This document shows positions 9,891 to 21,369 of a stretch of DNA of 64,000 nucleotides, one piece after another. Origin of the DNA: Brassica napus (taxonomy: Eukaryota > Streptophyta > Magnoliopsida > Brassicales > Brassicaceae). The stretch spans positions 38,502,708 through 38,566,707 of the forward strand of contig NC_063452.1 of the NCBI RefSeq assembly GCF_020379485.1, in the 5' to 3' direction. Below the pieces are notes generated by a model, which was given only the letters and a program-made list of their open reading frames with translations, had not been told where the DNA came from and searched no databases. Every line of letters begins with the position of its first letter. The stretch's first letter is position 1. Made by a program: the position numbers and the translations under genes.

Positions 9891-12812
9891 TTAAACATAC
9901 AGAATCTTATCATTTGGCCAAGCCACTGTGCTGCCCACAGCATCTGATATGTCTTCCAGAAAAGAGTTTGGTCTCCATAGAGATGCATCTTCAATCAAGG
10001 CCACTTCAACCCAGACCCGACTTGCATTGGGACCTAACGGGACGTGATGGACTAAACACAATGGATCAGTACTACTTACTCTGCCTTCTGCGACTTTCCG
10101 TCCTGAGTTGTTGTGGTCCAACAAGATGCACTTCTTTTTACCACCTGAACGGGTGGAACTAGTGCTGCCACTTGGACTCTACAAGCACAACAAATACATC
10201 ACACCAACTACATCTAAATAAGTTTGTAAAAGAGAGAAGTTTGTAAATTTACCAATGAAGGCCTTCTGACACTAGCTTCCCCTTCATCTTCAGGAACTTT
10301 AATTACTGATACATTATGGAGCGGCCATGCGATCTTTTCATTAACAGCATCACTCATTGTTGTCATGTCACTTGTTGGCCTCCATAGAAAAGCTTTCCCA
10401 TTAATCACCTTAGCAACTCTCATAACTACAGCATTCGGACCCAAAGGAACATTGTTCACCATCTCATATGGGTCAGTCGAACCCATAAAACCTTCAGCGA
10501 TTACCTCGACGCCCTTAACCCAATCGTAGATCTTGCACCTTTCAAGATCATCTACGGTAGTATTCTATATTGACAATGCATATGGTTAGTATCATGTTGA
10601 ATTTTATAATACAAACGTAAGTATACGTGCTAATGGAATGACCTTTGATCTTAACACATCCGAGGAAACTGGATGGTTGTTCGATGCACTATCTAGTATC
10701 AGTTTATCAATTGGCCATGGAATTTTGCATCCCGCTGCTTCCTGAAGATTACGCACATCCGTAGTTGGCCTCCAAACAGATGCCTTCGGGTTTGATACCG
10801 ACTTTACAACAACCGCCGCGGCGTTAGGACCAATCGGAATACGACCAATCTTGTATGTACCTTCAGCAGAGCAGAATTCTCCTTCAGCGACAACAACATC
10901 TTTTGACTCACACCAATCAAGTAGTTGAACTCTAGTTCCTTCTTTGTATACATAACTAGCCTCAGATGGAGAAACACAATCATCATTGTTTTTCTGTAAA
11001 AACATAAAATGAATCATTGATTTTATATCAATCAAGGAAATTCTACATTATATAACCAGTTAAAACTAAAGAAAATTCACCTTATTTCCAGCTAAGTCAC
11101 GGACCAGAATCTTCAAGTCTTTAATCTCGCTTTCCAAGTCGGCAAGTTTGGAGTCTCTAGCTGACAAGAATGCTAGTTTCGTAGCAGTAATCCCTCTTCC
11201 CAACCCTCTGACTCGTCCAGGTTTGTCTACTCCCAACACTTGACTAACAGCATCTTCTTTTATATTAACACTGGATGTGGAGTCCATTTGACTATCAAGT
11301 GAAATTATTTTTTCCTGAGACAAACACAATATAAGTTATGGTCCTTTTCAATACCAAAAAGAGTAACTTAATTAATCAGACAATGAAACCTTACAATGGT
11401 TTCAGCAAACTCAGGTCTAACAGGTCTACCATCAGAGTGAGTGTGTCCTGCTATCCAGACCTTGCTCCGGCTAATCTTCTTAGGGTCTTCACTCTTTTTT
11501 TTCTACAAGAGTGATATATTGTTTTACTTATCAGTTTGTTCTATCTTCAGATATAATATAATTACATACTGTTACTTACCATTTCACAAGCTAGACGATT
11601 CATTCCTCTACGACTAGTGGTGTGAGGAATCTGAGCTCTCCTTAGTGCTCTGTACTTTTCACTCTTTGCCTACAATATTATTAAATCAAATTTGATCAAT
11701 CAAATCTCCGAAGTAAACACTTAAAAACCAAATGCTCTGTATATTTCACCTTGAACACAGACGAAGTCCTACTCTTAACCCAAGCGCTCCAAACCTGAAC
11801 AGATCGAATGTTGCTTGGTTTCAGTGCTGCTCTCTCTGTGGAGCTTTTTGCATTTCGCAGTTGTGATACAAGCCTTGACTTTCCAGATCTCCACAAACAG
11901 CCCATCTGTTTGAAGACTGAATCTTTTTGCCACTCTTCTTTCAAATCAAACCTCGCCTGCAGTAATGTATGCAAATGCCACACATTATAATCCTTACAAA
12001 GACATTATACAATAGACTTAAGGGCATATATATACCTGAATTTCCTCCCATAATGTGTCCTTTGTCTGCTTATCAAGATTCCTCCAATCATCAAGAAGTA
12101 CAGTCACATGTTCGCGTACAAGGGGTCCAAGGAACGATGAAAGTGTCACTGATCCAGGACCTACATGTTCGCCAAGCTCAGTGAATGACACAGAAACCTT
12201 CTCTTGATGATCCTTGGCCACTTTACGCATCTTTGTGGGTCCTCTTTTCTTCTTTTGTTTTCCATCAGATGGCGATGCTTCTGCTCCTGAAATGCCATTC
12301 TCAGTTTCAATGTCAGCTTCTCTCGGCTGAGAAGGTTCTTGAGTAACTCCATTCTCAGGTTCCATGTCAGCTTCTCTCGACTGAGAAGGTTCTTGAGTAA
12401 ATCCATTCTCAGGTTCCATGTCAGCTTCTCTCGGCTGAGAAGGTTCTTGAGTAACTCCATTTTCAGCTTCCATGTCAGCTTCTCTCGGCTGAGAAGGTTC
12501 TTCAGTAACTCCATTCTCAGACTGAGACTGTTCTTCAGCAATGACATTCTCAACTTCAATTTCCACATGTGGATCATCACCATCACCATCACCATCCGCC
12601 TCATTAACATCTTCAGAAACCTTTGTCGGGACTTCGTCAGCACTTTCTTGCCTTATCTCAATGTTTTCTTCTTCAATAGCAACTTCTTTTCCCTTATTTA
12701 ACTTACGCATTTTCGTACTCTTTCTGGTTATCTCAATGAACTCTGTTTCTGCTTCCAGACCTTGGGAACGTCTGCTTCTTCTAACCATTCCTCCTCGTGT
12801 CTTCGGCCCCAT
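9891..12812 (-). CDS. TNP1/Ptta-like CACTA accessory protein, eight exons, open
   Basis: Probable counterpart of En/Spm TNPA, the DNA-binding accessory transposase. Exons from GT-AG sites: 12036-12812, 11750-11956, 11580-11669, 11395-11502, 11081-11314, 10643-10993, 10253-10564, 9891-10178. All junctions are phase 0; the total is 2,367 nt, 788 aa, without internal stop. The N-terminus is basic (MGPKTRGGMVRRSRRSQG), followed by an acidic part with 18-residue repeats and a Lys-rich segment (KKKRGPTKMRKVAK). The middle resembles plant transposase Ptta/En/Spm (DLKEEWQKDSVFKQMG; RRAQIPHTTSRRGMNRLA). Exons 6, 7 and 8 each encode one copy of a TNP1-type domain with PLGPNA or PIGPNA, a WRP motif and AWP or PWP. 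Exon calls are mine; the family assignment is from motif memory. Confidence 0.85.
12311..12526 (-). repeat. 54-bp coding minisatellite in CACTA accessory gene
   Basis: Four tandem 54-bp units (TGTCAGCTTC recurs at 12311, 12365, 12419 and 12473) encoding 18-residue acidic repeats of the type ENGVTQEPSQPREADMEP. Unit length is a multiple of three, so copy number can vary without a frameshift. Confidence 0.9.
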
Positions 12813-13407
12813 GTTAATTTGTTCCTAAAAAAATCATTTTTGAGATCTATTGAGATAATAAGCAATCGATTAATTTTCATGATTGTAGATTGTAAAAATG
12901 GAAGACGATCGATACATATCTATTGAGATAATAAGCAATCGATTATTATCATGATGCATGCAAGTTAAAGAAGACAGAGATCAAAGAAGACAAACCTGAG
13001 ATCGAAGAAGACAAAGAAGACAGAGATCGATGAAGACAAAGAAGACAGAGATCGATGATTCCGAAGGGGTCTCACGAAGAACACTTTGGGAGAGAAAATG
13101 CAGAGACGATATTCTTTTGTTTTAATGAAAAAGTACTAAATATTCTTTGCTTTGGTCAAAGATATATTTCCCACAAAATTTATCATTCGCGGGTTTTAAT
13201 AAAAAAATAAGCGGTCGAGGATACCATAACGATTATTCTTTCTCAGTGCTATAATCTAAAGATCAAAATCCCAAAAACATGCGCGCTTGCAAATTTCATT
13301 TTGCCGCTCCAGATATAATAGCTTTTTACTTAAAGAAACGCTATTATATTTCTAGCCACAAACATACAATAGCACAAACTTCTTTTCCGCTATATTACAT
13401 TGCTATT
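12813..13407. promoter_or_regulatory. CACTA right subterminal region and promoter of the accessory gene
   Basis: Contains short direct repeats of GAAGACAAAGAAGACAGAG type (about 12,965-13,060) and, in the last 250 bases, CGCTAT or CCGCTATAT motifs in the opposite orientation to the TAGCG motifs of the left end. The arrangement matches subterminal binding sites plus the leader of the gene starting at 12812. Confidence 0.65.
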
Positions 13408-13429
13408 AAAACCCTTATTTCCTGTAGTG
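13408..13429 (-). repeat. CACTA right terminal inverted repeat
   Basis: Reverse complement of 4833-4854, ending TTTCCTGTAGTG. It is followed by AAT, the second copy of the target duplication. Confidence 0.95.
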
Positions 13430-13996
13430 AATTAGACCGGAAAGCTTTTTTTTAAGTTAAATGATATCTGATTTGAAATTCTTGGTTTTTTGTTCTAACC
13501 TCATGTGATTATTATTATTTTATACTTTTTCTCTTTTTATTTTCTTTATTATTTCATAGAATTATTAGAATGAATATTCGAATATTCATTTCAAATATAA
13601 TTTTTTAGAATTATTCGAATTTCAAATCTACGAAGTAGACTTAGAATCTTTTTCCATTGCACATTTTAGAATTCTAAGTTTCAATAATGATCATAAATTT
13701 CTTTTCATGGAAGTAAAAAAAACGAATCGACCGTTCGACTATTTCTTAAAATTGAAGACAACGATGAGAAAAGGAAGAACATATATATGTTCTCTAATAT
13801 ATAACCATATTGAATTGCAAATACAAAAATTATAGAATCTTTGTTGATTAAACTAAATCAATATGGATGGGGCTAAAAAAAATACAAGAAGATACCAAAG
13901 AAATAAAATAAGTATCTATATGTAATGAATTCCAAGGTTTCGGCATAAGAAAAAGTGGAAAGACATCATAATGAGATCCTAATCTCAAAGCAAAAA
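13430..13996. other. trnT-trnL plastid spacer, right half
   Basis: AT-rich plastid spacer continuing after the CACTA element up to trnL; no gene seen. Confidence 0.75.
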
Positions 13997-14395
13997 GGGG
14001 GATATGGCGGAATTGGTAGACGCTTTGGACTTAATTGGATTGAGCCTTGGTATGGAAACCTACTAAGTGATAACTTTCAAATTCAGAGAAACCCTGGAAT
14101 TAACAATGGGCAATCCTGAGCCAAATCATGGGTTACGCGAACAAACCAAAGTTTAGAAAGCGGGATAGGTGCAGAGACTCAATGGAAGCTGTTCTAACAA
14201 ATGGAGTTCAATCCCTTGTGTTGAATCAAATGATTCACTTCATAGTCTGATAGATCCTTGGTAGAACTTATTAATCGGACGAGAATAAAGATAGAGTCCC
14301 ATTCTACATGTCAATACTGACAACAATGAAATTTATAGTAAGATGAAAATCTGTTGACTTTTAAAATCGTGAGGGTTCAAGTCCCTCTATCCCCA
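13997..14395 (+). tRNA. trnL-UAA: plastid trnL-UAA with group I intron
   Basis: 5' exon 13997-14031 (GGGGATATGGCGGAATTGG and on) ends with the first anticodon base T; 3' exon 14346-14395 starts AAAATC and ends CTATCCCCA. The 314-nt group I intron starts AATTGGATTGAGCC and ends in G, as expected. The anticodon stem is weakened: its 5' strand reads TTGGA and its 3' strand TCTGT, compatible with C-to-T decay of a stronger stem. Unlikely to be functional in the nucleus. Confidence 0.92.
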
Positions 14396-14737
14396 ACCCT
14401 ACTCCCTAAAAAAATCTGTTCGACACCTTACCCTTTTTTTAGTTATTCAAGAATTCATTATCTTTTTTCATTCATCCGACACTTTTACAAACTCGAATTT
14501 CTTTTCTTATTATATACAAGTCTTGTGGGATATATCATACATATACAAATGAGAAAGAAATATTGATTTGAATTATTTCGAATCTAAATAATTTTTCATT
14601 CTAAAACTTAGAAAGTCTTCTTTACGAAGATCCAATAAATTCCCGGTCCAAAACTTTTTTCATTTACTACTTTTGCGTTTCTTTTAATTGACATAGACCT
14701 AAGTCATCTTTTAAATGATAATGATACTTCGGTAATG

Positions 14738-14742
14738 GCCGG

Positions 14743-14779
<37 letters not shown>

Positions 14780-14810
14780 CGTGTCACCAGTTCAAATCTG
14801 GTTCTTGGCA
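14738..14810 (+). tRNA. trnF-GAA: plastid trnF-GAA
   Basis: 73 nt, GCCGGGATAGCTCAGTTGG to CTTGGCA, anticodon GAA at 14771-14773. The 3' acceptor strand reads TTCTTGGCA where the plastid gene normally has TTCCTGGCA, another C-to-T change. It follows trnL as in plastids. Confidence 0.93.
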
Positions 14811-15419
14811 TAGGATTGATTAATTTTGATAAGTTTATAGTCTTAAAATTAAACGTATCTTTAGTAAAAAAAGTGCAATAATCCTTTATCCCCCTCTCTT
14901 TTTTTGTTCATGTTGTGGATCCATCCGTTCAAAAAAAATGTATAAGACTTTATACCTAATACATATTCGAAAGGAAAGTTCTGGCTGAAAGAATAAAAAA
15001 AAAGTAAAAAAAAAAGATCTATATCTATCTATAGTATCTATCGTTGAAGGGCAGAAATACCCCCAAGATTCATTAGATTAGATACAATAGAAATAGAATT
15101 TTAACCCCCCCACCATTTATTGTATTGCTTTCCGATCTTATTTATTCATTCCCAGTTATGTGACTAAAGTTTACTAAGTTATGTGCGCGATACAAAGTTC
15201 ATAATGCAGAACTCTTTTTTTTTTTAGTTCATCCTATTGGCTCGGCTTTTAGGAAAAAAGTATCTTTCAAATTGGAGATTAAGCTATCTATAATAATATG
15301 AATAAGACCTTAATTCTTCTGTTTGTTTGATCTAAAAATGACTCGAATTCAAAATATTCCGCGAAGGTCCGTAGTTGTAGAAACTAAGACTCATTTTTAT
15401 CATTCAAATTTTTTATCAT
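14811..15419. other. trnF-ndhJ plastid spacer
   Basis: AT-rich plastid spacer, no coding signal seen. Confidence 0.7.
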
Positions 15420-15896
15420 TCAATAAGCATCTTGTATTTCATAAAAATTGGGGGCAATATAATCCTTACGTAAAGGCCACCCTATCCAACTTTCGGGCAT
15501 TAAGATCCGTTTCAGCCGCGGATGGCTATCATAAGTGATTCCTAACATATCATAAGATTCCCGTTCTTGAAAATCCGTACTTTTTCAAACCCAGAAAACA
15601 GATGGAATTCTGGGATTACTCCTGTGAGTAAATACTTTTATGCAAACTTCTTCCGCTTGATTGACACTATATTCTATTCTCGTAAGATGATACACACTGG
15701 CTAAGAGGCCACCTGGTGCCACATCATAGGCACATTGGGAACGTAAATAATTGTAACCATATACATATAAAATTACAGCAATAGAATGCCAATCTTCAGG
15801 CTTTATTTGTAAAGTCTCTATTCCTTGGTAATCGAAGCCCAACGATCAATGAACCAGCCCGCGTTTGGCTAGCCAAACGGACAAAGTGCCCTGCAT
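15420..15896 (-). pseudogene. ndhJ: ndhJ, NDH subunit J; two nonsense codons
   Basis: NdhJ is a peripheral-arm subunit of the thylakoid NADH dehydrogenase-like complex of cyclic electron flow. The ATG is at 15896-15894 and the terminal TGA at 15420-15422, giving the normal 158 codons. Codon 17 is TGA (plus 15846-15848) where CGA Arg is expected, in [14 protein letters not shown]. Codon 104 is TGA (15585-15587) where TGG Trp is expected, after IPSVFWV. The reading frame is otherwise maintained. Both changes are C-to-T type on one strand or the other, consistent with deamination of methylated nuclear DNA. Confidence 0.93.
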
Positions 15897-15999
15897 CTTT
15901 TTTATTTCCCCCACACCTTTTTTATATAAATTTAAGTATTTCACATTTACCATGAGTTCTAATTTATGAAGATTTTTTTCTTATTCTCTCAAATCCTCC

Positions 16000-16677
16000 C
16001 TAATTAACTAATTCGTGGGAAGAAGCTGGGCTTTTGTATTTAAAAAATGTTTCAGTAGAGATCTCTGAAGTAGATGATGGTGGATAGAGTAATTCTTGAT
16101 CATAATTTCCAGTCTGTGTACTGCGTACAACAAAAAACTTGTGATTGGTAGTAAAACACCGATTACCCCATTGAGGTCTAATTCGATCCTTATAGATTTC
16201 TCTAGCTATTTTCTTACGAAGCTTTGTTATAGCGTCTATAACAGCCTCTGGTTTAGGTGGACAACCCGGCAAATAGACATCTACAGGAATTAGCTTATCA
16301 ACCCCTCGAACAGTACTATAAGAATCGGTACTGAACATCCCCCCTGTAATTGTACACGCTCCCATAGCAATAACATACTTTGGTTCAGGCATTTGTTCAT
16401 ATAATCTCACTAAAGAAGGAGCCATTTTCATTGTTACTGTACCTGCTGTTAAAATAAGGTCCGCCTGTCTAGGACTTGATCTTGGTACTAGCCCATAACG
16501 ATCAAAGTCAAATCGGGAGCCTATTAATGAGGAAAATTCAATAAAACAACAACTGGTACCATAAAGAAGCGGCCATAGGCTGGAAAGTCTTGACCAATTT
16601 GAAAGATCATTTAACGTAGTTGAAATAACTGAGTTTTTTGTTGTTCGATCATGTACGGGAAACTTAATGGAATTCAT
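16000..16677 (-). CDS. ndhK: ndhK, NDH subunit K (Fe-S), frame intact
   Basis: NdhK belongs to the NuoB family and carries the N2 4Fe-4S cluster of the plastid NDH complex. From ATG at 16677 ([15 protein letters not shown]) to stop at 16000 it has 225 codons, the usual length. The cysteine ligands are present: [18 protein letters not shown] and LPGCPPKPE. Several substitutions mark it as diverging ([17 protein letters not shown]). The frame stays open upstream to 16779 but that part overlaps the end of ndhC in another frame, so 16677 is preferred. As a nuclear copy it lacks a transit peptide and is not expected to be functional. Confidence 0.88.
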   Translation of the reverse strand: MNSIKFPVHDRTTKNSVISTTLNDLSNWSRLSSLWPLLYGTSCCFIEFSSLIGSRFDFDRYGLVPRSSPRQADLILTAGTVTMKMAPSLVRLYEQMPEPKYVIAMGACTITGGMFSTDSYSTVRGVDKLIPVDVYLPGCPPKPEAVIDAITKLRKKIAREIYKDRIRPQWGNRCFTTNHKFFVVRSTQTGNYDQELLYPPSSTSEISTETFFKYKSPASSHELVN

Positions 16678-16744
16678 AATTGTTTCAATGGTTTTTTTTT
16701 TTACTTTTTTTTTATTGTTATTGTACAAGTATTCAGGAAACGAA

Positions 16745-17107
16745 CTAAGACCATTCCAACGCTCCTTTTCGCCATGCATAAACTAAACCAAGAATTAGGA
16801 TAAGCACGAAAATGAAAGCTTATATAAAAGCGGATACCCCTAGTACATCGAAACTCATTGCCCACGGATACAGAAAAACGGTTTCAACATCAAAAACAAC
16901 AAAAACTAGAGCAAACATATAATAACGGATTCTAAATTGTAACCAAGCATCCCCGATCGGTTCTATACCTGATTCATAACTAGAAAGTTTATCCGGCCCC
17001 TTCGTAATTGGAGATAAAACCCCGGAAATTAGAAATGCCAAAACAGGAATAGCACTTGATATTATTAAAAATGCCCAGAAAATATCATATTCGTAAAGCA
17101 GAAACAT
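16745..17107 (-). pseudogene. ndhC: ndhC, NDH subunit C; premature stop
   Basis: NdhC (NuoA family) is a small three-helix membrane subunit of the NDH complex. The ATG at 17107 starts [18 protein letters not shown]; full span is 120 codons, ending GALEWS and TAG at 16745. Codon 96, GAA in the family, is TAA (plus 16820-16822), cutting the protein after LGVSAFI and removing the last membrane helix. The sequence after the stop still reads [19 protein letters not shown] in frame, so this single change is recent. Confidence 0.93.
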
Positions 17108-17795
17108 AGACGAACTCCTATGAATGTGGAAAAAATACCCGCTTAGTCAATTCTAATCGGAGTGGATTGGGCAAGGGATATATAACTCTTGCGTCAAAAC
17201 AAAAATTCAGGTTAATCGAATCATTTATTTTCGTTTGGTTGCTGTGGTAGACATCTCCTTTTAAGATTTATTGATTGTAATCTTATTTTCAGTACACTTA
17301 TTACTTAATATTTCCATGTTTCTATTACTAATAGTTTCTCATATTAATAATATAATATTATTATGATTAATAACTAGTAATTTTTTTTATTTCTGTTTCT
17401 TAAATTTGGTTTATGTTTTATTTAAAAATAAAACAAATTGATAAAAATATCTCCGTTTGAAAATTATGACGTATCAAAAAATCCACTTACGACTATGAAA
17501 ATGAATGAATAAAAAACGTTTATTCTAAATTATAAGTATCTATCTAGATATATCGATAGATAGTGATTGGATCCACTGAAATCAAATGAAATCAAATTTT
17601 GTTTTCCGTTTTATTCCGAACGACCCCCAGGACTTATGGTTTAGGGTATGGGAGTTTTTTTTATGAACCAACAAATTGAAAGTAACCAGTTAGAAATAAA
17701 GAATACAATAATAAGTCAAAAATTATACAATAATAAGTCAAAAATTATCCAATTGTTTGGATTTGAATGTCATTTATTAGAATAAATTTATTAGT
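17108..17795. other. ndhC-trnV plastid spacer
   Basis: AT-rich plastid spacer. It includes a direct repeat AATAATAAGTCAAAAATTAT near 17,707-17,750. No gene seen. Confidence 0.7.
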
Positions 17796-18470
17796 TAGGG
17801 CTATACGGATTCGAACCGTAGACCTGCTCGGTAAAAGAGCTCGAACTTATTATTATCAAAATGATTCGAACTCTTTCAAAGACCCAACATGCATTGTTTT
17901 TTGCATTGGGCTCTTTCATTAACTGATAGAAAGATCAGTTAGTCTACCATATTTTTTCTTAAAAAAAAAGATAAGAAATGGTTCCAAGTACTCTGATTGA
18001 TTATTTTTTAATTCTAATACAATACAGAAGAACTACCAAAGTGTTTCAAAGAAGGGTTCTCTTGACGTAGGTTTGCTTTTGGTCTAGATCAACTTAAGTT
18101 AAATATAGTCTCTAACATCCTGATTAAAAAATCAAATATGAAACTTGCTACACCTTAAGGTTCATAGGACGAAAAGATCTTTTTTGAGTTCCTTATACTC
18201 ATTCTGCCTAGCATTAAGTAGACTGGGTATTCACCCTATCAATATCTCAAATCAATGATGGGTTCTATTAATTCCCTACCGAAATGGGGTACTTTAATAG
18301 GACCTAATGTCAGGCTATTGTTCTCCTCTTTTTCCTAAAAATAAGGTCATGGAGTAAGACATCGATTTATTAATAAGATCAATCAATTGGTTTGATTGCG
18401 TGATGGACTCCTCTGAAAAACTTTGGCGAACGTGTAAAAGAGGTGCTCTACCTAACTGAGCTATAGCCCT
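17796..18470 (-). tRNA. trnV-UAC: plastid trnV-UAC with group II intron
   Basis: 5' exon 18432-18470 reads AGGGCTATAGCTCAGTTAGG and ends CTTTTACAC with anticodon TAC; 3' exon 17796-17830 ends CGTATAGCCCTA. A roughly 600-nt intron separates them, as in plastid trnV. In the anticodon stem the 5' exon has CTCTTTTAC where CTCGTTTAC is usual, likely a base change. Confidence 0.9.
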
Positions 18471-18654
18471 TGTGTTTATGATCCACATTTTATCTTATCA
18501 TGTAGATAATTTCTTGTCAAGATTAATATTACATGATCGAACATTATATCTCTTTCATCTCGTTGTTTATTGGTATTGCTTAGAAATAATATTGGATTTA
18601 TAATCCTATCGATGTGATAAGTATCCCCTTGCCTTCTCTTTACGATGATAAATA

Positions 18655-18727
18655 ACCTACTTAACTCAGTGGTTAGAGTATTGCTTTCATACGGCAGGAG
18701 TCATTGGTTCAAATCCAATAGTAGGTA
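18655..18727 (+). tRNA. trnM-CAU: plastid trnM-CAU (elongator)
   Basis: 73 nt starting ACCTACTTAACTCAGTGG, anticodon CAT at 18688-18690, ending AGTAGGTA. It lies between trnV and atpE on the opposite strand, the plastid order. Confidence 0.93.
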
Positions 18728-18730
18728 TAA

Positions 18731-18765
18731 CTTATTAGACACCATGATCAATGGTGTCTAATAAG
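18731..18765. terminator. Inverted repeat downstream of trnM and atpE
   Basis: Perfect 15-bp stem, CTTATTAGACACCAT and its complement, separated by GATCA. Plastid 3' ends often carry such RNA-stabilising stem-loops; it serves the convergent trnM and atpE ends. Confidence 0.75.
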
Positions 18766-18840
18766 TTTTTGTAGCCAGCTTTTTTTTTTTTTTTTCTCGC
18801 TTTTGGATCCTATTTTTTTATACGTCAGCTAGTTACAAAA

Positions 18841-20797
<1,957 letters not shown>

Positions 20798-20817
20798 TCA
20801 TTGGTTAATTCAATAAT

Positions 20818-20836
20818 AAATGGGAGTAAAACGACC
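20818..20836. other. Junction between two plastid fragments (atpB flank to psbB start)
   Basis: Left of about 20,827 the sequence is the atpB leader. Right of it the minus strand is psbB codons 1-18 and then the psbB-clpP spacer and clpP. In plastid genomes these loci are far apart and the clpP part is in the opposite relative orientation, so this is a fusion of non-adjacent fragments with one inverted. Confidence 0.85.
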
Positions 20837-20884
20837 GGGATCATTCAATACAACAGTATGAACACGATACCAAGGCAAACCCAT
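20828..20884 (-). pseudogene. psbB: psbB 5' fragment (CP47)
   Basis: ATG at 20884-20882 followed by GLPWYRVHTVVLNDPGRF, the N-terminus of photosystem II CP47. After about 18 codons it ends at the junction with the atpB leader. Fragment only. Confidence 0.88.
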
Positions 20885-21369
20885 GGAAATACCCCTTTAT
20901 CAATGAAAAATAGACACTATGTAACTTTATTGCATTGGAAAAAACTATGTTACAGACCCCCCCCCCCCATTTTAGGTAATTATTTCGGAGAAAGGATTAA
21001 TATTTGTTTTATTCTGTTAGTAATAATGGAACAATTCGATTCATAGGAAAAAAGGGAAGCGGATCTATTCTATATCCGATAAGTACCATTACGCAATGGG
21101 GGTGAATCCTATTTTATATGAACCAAGATAGCTATTGTTGTTCATCATTCAGAAGCCCGTTTAAAAAGTTTCCTTTAATTTTTATTCATTCTCTCTTACG
21201 TTACTTTTATTTTATATTTTATTTTAGCTTATTCAACTTCTGTATTAAATATGATTAATATTAATAAAGTAGGAAAAAAGGATAATATGATAAAAAAAAT
21301 GAAACCCCAGTCTTACGTTTCCACATCAAAGTGAAATAGAGAACTTCATTCTCTTTTTTTTTTCATTTC
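20885..21369. other. psbB-clpP plastid spacer
   Basis: AT-rich divergent spacer between psbB and clpP, with a run of C at about 20,958-20,967. It would hold both plastid promoters; I did not identify individual elements. Confidence 0.65.

Larger units (their letters stand above)
4833..13429 (-). mobile_element. CACTA (En/Spm-like) DNA transposon, structurally complete
   Basis: An 8,597-bp element bounded by 22-bp perfect terminal inverted repeats that begin CACTACAGGAAATAAGGG and flanked by the 3-bp direct repeat AAT, the size expected for CACTA transposition. Both internal genes read leftwards: a TNP1/Ptta-like gene (12812 to 9891) and a TNP2-type transposase (9031 to 5324). Subterminal regions carry many TAGCG/CGCTA motifs. 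The element interrupts the plastid trnT-trnL spacer, so it arrived after the plastid DNA was in the nucleus. Perfect ends and two genes that splice into full-length open frames suggest a young, possibly autonomous copy. Confidence 0.95.

Noticed and set aside
12339..12828. Plus-strand frames over 12,339-12,828
   Set aside because: Antisense shadows of the 54-bp coding minisatellite of the accessory transposase gene.
16678..16779. N-terminal extension of ndhK from 16779
   Set aside because: The extra residues are an out-of-frame reading of the ndhC end and a poly-A rich spacer; the family starts at MNSIKFP.
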